Positions 6,212 through 7,475 of a stretch of DNA of 7,475 nucleotides are shown piece after piece (the first letter of the stretch is position 1; every line of letters starts with the position of its first letter). The stretch covers positions 1-7,475 of the forward strand of contig JABDJG010000073.1 in the NCBI GenBank assembly GCA_013002595.1, read 5' to 3'. The translations under genes and the position numbers were made by a program. This DNA comes from Hyphomicrobiales bacterium. GTDB taxonomy: Bacteria > Pseudomonadota > Alphaproteobacteria > Rhizobiales > Aestuariivirgaceae. A model generated the notes under the pieces. It was not told the DNA's origin. It saw nothing but the letters and a program-made list of their open reading frames with translations, and ran no database searches.

Positions 6212-6239
6212 TTGCTTTTGTGCTGCAGCACTGTATAAG
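6212..6239 (+). promoter_or_regulatory. rpmF promoter with palindromic spacer
   Basis: TTGCTT (6212-6217) and TATAAG (6234-6239) are separated by 16 bases, a good sigma-70-type match for a highly expressed ribosomal gene. Transcription would begin near 6246, giving an rpmF leader of about 70 bases. The spacer contains the perfect 12-base palindrome GTGCTGCAGCAC at 6220-6231, a position where a bound protein would block or modulate polymerase. No other promoter-like pair in the 140-base mtgA-rpmF gap looks as good. Confidence 0.55.
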
Positions 6240-6314
6240 CCCGCCATCACACACCAATTGCGCCTGAAACGTGGACTGCGTAGCGCGGTATGGTATCGAA
6301 TTTGGAGAAGACTG

Positions 6315-6500
6315 ATGGCCGTCCCGAAAAGAAAAGTCACACCGATGAAACGCGGCATGCGCCGTTCGGGTCACACCAAGGAAACCGTGACCCACGTCGA
6401 GAACAAACAGACCGGTGAATTGCATCGCCCGCACCACATTGACCTGAAGACCGGCATGTACCGCGGCCGGCAGGTGCTGGAGCCGAAGAGCGATTTCTAA
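6315..6500 (+). CDS. rpmF: 50S ribosomal protein L32
   Basis: A 61-residue basic protein of the large ribosomal subunit. The start MAVPKRKVTPMKRGMRRS is the L32 signature, and the C-terminal half (HRPHHIDLKTGMYRGRQVLE, about 37-56) matches the alphaproteobacterial form, which has no zinc-ribbon Cys residues. The frame is open upstream to 6258, but the ATG at 6315 gives the invariant L32 N-terminus and is preceded by GGAGAAG at 6304-6310 with proper spacing. The gene has its own promoter upstream and an intrinsic terminator 30 bases after its stop, so it can be a monocistronic unit. Confidence 0.97.
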   Translation: MAVPKRKVTPMKRGMRRSGHTKETVTHVENKQTGELHRPHHIDLKTGMYRGRQVLEPKSDF

Positions 6501-6530
6501 TCACCCCACCTGACTGAGGTGCTGATTAAG

Positions 6531-6560
6531 GGCCGGCTCTCAGAGCCGGCCTTTTGTTGT
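6531..6560 (+). terminator. Intrinsic terminator of rpmF
   Basis: GGCCGGCTCT (6531-6540) and AGAGCCGGCC (6542-6551) are perfect reverse complements; a realistic hairpin is an 8-bp GC-rich stem (GGCCGGCT/AGCCGGCC) with a 5-base loop. It is followed directly by the T-rich run TTTTGTTGT (6552-6560). This is a classic Rho-independent terminator placed 30 bases after the rpmF stop codon. Confidence 0.92.
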
Positions 6561-6568
6561 CTGGAGAG

Positions 6569-6580
6569 TTAGGGCCCTAA
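6569..6580. repeat. Perfect 12-base palindrome before marC-family gene
   Basis: TTAGGGCCCTAA reads identically on both strands and ends one base before the ATG at 6582. It includes the AGGG that could serve as Shine-Dalgarno. With no loop it is unlikely to fold on itself as RNA, so a protein-binding site (operator) or chance are the main options. Confidence 0.5.
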
Positions 6581-6581
6581 A

Positions 6582-7232
6582 ATGGATGTCTACTGGTCAC
6601 AGTTGCTGGTTCCGGCATTTGCAACCTTGTTCGTTGTTGTCGACCCGATCGGGCTGGTGCCGATGTTTTTGTCCTTGACCGATGGGATGGACTCCAAAGC
6701 CCGGCGCAGTACCGCAGTGCGTGCGACACTTCTGGCCGGCGCCGTCCTCCTGGTGTTTGCCATCGCCGGGCGGGCCGCGCTCGATTTTCTGGGTATCAGC
6801 CTGCCGGCGTTCCGGATTGCCGGCGGCATCCTGTTGTTTGTTCTGGCGCTCGAGATGCTGTTTGAAAAGCGCTCCGAGCGCCGGGCAAAGAATGTCGAGG
6901 AGGCCGGCGCCGCCGATACCGCAAGCAGTCACGACGAGATTTGGGTGTTTCCACTCGGCATTCCATTGATTGCCGGCCCCGGCGCGATTGCCTCGGTCAT
7001 ACTTTTGATGAGTACCCATGCCGGCTCACGGGTCGAACAGGTGCTGGTAATTGCCGTTCTTGCCGCGGTGCTGGTCCTGACACTGGGGCTGTTCCTGCTG
7101 GCGGCACGACTTAAGCGGTTCTTGTCGGCAACGGCGATCCGGGCCATGACCCGTCTGTTGGGAATGATCCTTGCCGCACTGGCGGTACAGTTCGTGCTGA
7201 CGGGCTTGAAAGATGCAGGAATAGTTGGATAA
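6582..7232 (+). CDS. MarC-family (UPF0056) integral membrane protein
   Basis: A 216-residue inner-membrane protein of the MarC family (PF01914). Six hydrophobic segments are visible at about 7-30, 45-64, 72-95, 121-144, 153-175 and 190-208. Family motifs are the DPIGLVPMFL block at 21-30 in the first helix, FRIAGGILLF at 77-86, PLGIPLIAGPGAIASV at 124-139, and RLLGMILAALAVQFVLTGL at 191-209. The variable hydrophilic loop at 96-120 (EKRSERRAKNVEEAG and following) lies between helices three and four. The name comes from the mar locus, but MarC was later shown not to cause multidrug resistance, and the transported substrate, if any, is unknown. The start at 6582 is preceded by AGGG (6571-6574) and, farther, GGAGAG (6563-6568). 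It is downstream of the rpmF terminator, so it needs its own promoter or partial read-through; I see no clear promoter. Confidence 0.9.
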   Translation: MDVYWSQLLVPAFATLFVVVDPIGLVPMFLSLTDGMDSKARRSTAVRATLLAGAVLLVFAIAGRAALDFLGISLPAFRIAGGILLFVLALEMLFEKRSERRAKNVEEAGAADTASSHDEIWVFPLGIPLIAGPGAIASVILLMSTHAGSRVEQVLVIAVLAAVLVLTLGLFLLAARLKRFLSATAIRAMTRLLGMILAALAVQFVLTGLKDAGIVG

Positions 7233-7248
7233 TTGACACATATGACTA

Positions 7249-7475
7249 GGGTCAGGACCCATCAATTTCATCCATTCTGCGTGACAGATTTGCCTGTTAA
7301 GCAGGCAGACAGGCGCAGGATACCGCCCGGTTTTCAAGCCTGTCTAACACACTCAGCAGGCAAATCTGCCTTGCCCGAAGGGTTTGACCCTGAGGGCCCG
7401 CCTGCAGGCAAACAATGCTCGATAAGGCACCCAGCCTTGTCTTGTGCTTGTTTTCCAGCATTCGAGCCCTCAGGG
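7249..7475. repeat. Non-coding repeat-rich element, possible MITE or IS end (runs off edge)
   Basis: No gene follows the MarC-family stop; 7233-7248 holds nothing clear and the rest is packed with symmetry. GGGTC-AG-GACCC lies at 7249-7260. A 12-base perfect inverted repeat pairs CAGATTTGCCTG (7285-7296) with CAGGCAAATCTG (7357-7368); nested inside it AGACAGGC (7307-7314) pairs with GCCTGTCT (7338-7345). A 10-base inverted repeat pairs CCCTGAGGGC (7388-7397) with GCCCTCAGGG (7466-7475) at the very window edge. GCCTGCAGGC (7400-7409) is a perfect palindrome, and GCAGGCAAA occurs directly at 7356-7364 and 7404-7412. This density suggests a mobile or dispersed repeat inserted after the gene. No transposase coding is visible, and the family is not identified. 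Confidence 0.5.
7285..7368. repeat. Nested stem-loop within the 3' repeat region
   Basis: The 12-bp outer arms (7285-7296 / 7357-7368) and 8-bp inner arms (7307-7314 / 7338-7345) are in register to form one long imperfect hairpin with an internal loop of 10 and 11 bases and a terminal loop of 23 bases. Either strand could fold this way. It has no T-rich tail on either side, so it does not look like an ordinary terminator, but it could protect the 3' end of the upstream transcript. Confidence 0.6.

Noticed and set aside
5671..6231. 186-codon minus-strand open frame opposite mtgA
   Set aside because: Antisense shadow; mtgA shows all GT51 motifs in the correct order on the plus strand.
6258..6314. 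Upstream extension of rpmF by 19 residues
   Set aside because: L32 begins MAVPKRK, and the Shine-Dalgarno GGAGAAG is placed for ATG 6315.
7233..7261. TTGACA just after the MarC-family stop as a strong promoter -35
   Set aside because: No -10-like hexamer occurs 15-19 bases downstream and no gene follows within the window.
7026..7337. 103-codon minus-strand open frame over the marC end and the repeat region
   Set aside because: It straddles a real gene and a repeat-rich tract, with no recognisable domain or ribosome site.

Overview
The window looks like a chromosomal segment of an alphaproteobacterium, most likely a Hyphomicrobiales (Rhizobiales) relative. Base composition is GC-rich throughout. 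The block polyprenyl synthase (ispA) / mtgA / rpmF is an arrangement I associate with that order, and the predicted proteins read as rhizobial-type orthologues. This assignment rests on sequence recall, not on a search.

Left part (1-3085): a small catabolic or uptake module. On the minus strand is the 5' end of a DppA-type peptide-binding lipid-free periplasmic protein (cut by the window edge). Upstream of it on the same strand is a DAO-family FAD amine/D-amino-acid oxidase. Divergently transcribed from the oxidase is a DoeA/EutD-type member of the M24 fold, the ectoine hydrolase family, which lacks most of the canonical M24 metal ligands. The 90-base gap between the two divergent genes holds overlapping candidate promoters. 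A plausible reading is that a periplasmic binding protein captures a peptide-like or cyclic compound, the M24-fold hydrolase opens it, and the FAD enzyme oxidises an amine product. The substrate is not proven, and no doeB-like deacetylase is visible.

Middle part (3126-4483): two plus-strand genes follow closely. One is a two-helix membrane protein with a C-terminal Coa1 (cytochrome oxidase assembly factor 1) domain. The other is a divergent Tag-like DNA-3-methyladenine glycosylase I that lacks the residue equivalent to the base-recognition Glu and most of the zinc-site residues.

Right part (4490-7232): housekeeping genes. A farnesyl-diphosphate synthase (ispA, minus strand) converges on the tag-like gene with almost no gap and diverges from mtgA (peptidoglycan glycosyltransferase) across 57 bases. 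Next come rpmF (ribosomal protein L32), with a good promoter, Shine-Dalgarno and intrinsic terminator, and a MarC-family membrane protein. IspA and MtgA both serve the isoprenoid-to-cell-wall route: FPP is the precursor of undecaprenyl phosphate, and MtgA polymerises lipid II.

Far right (7233-7475): no gene. It is a dense set of inverted and direct repeats that looks like a non-coding repetitive element (MITE-like, or an IS end) running off the window edge. I see no tRNA, rRNA, CRISPR array or intact transposase. The most interesting unexplained signals are the structured 3' region, a perfect 12-base palindrome inside the rpmF promoter spacer, a second perfect 12-base palindrome just before marC, and the two enzymes (DoeA-type and Tag-type) with non-canonical active-site residues.
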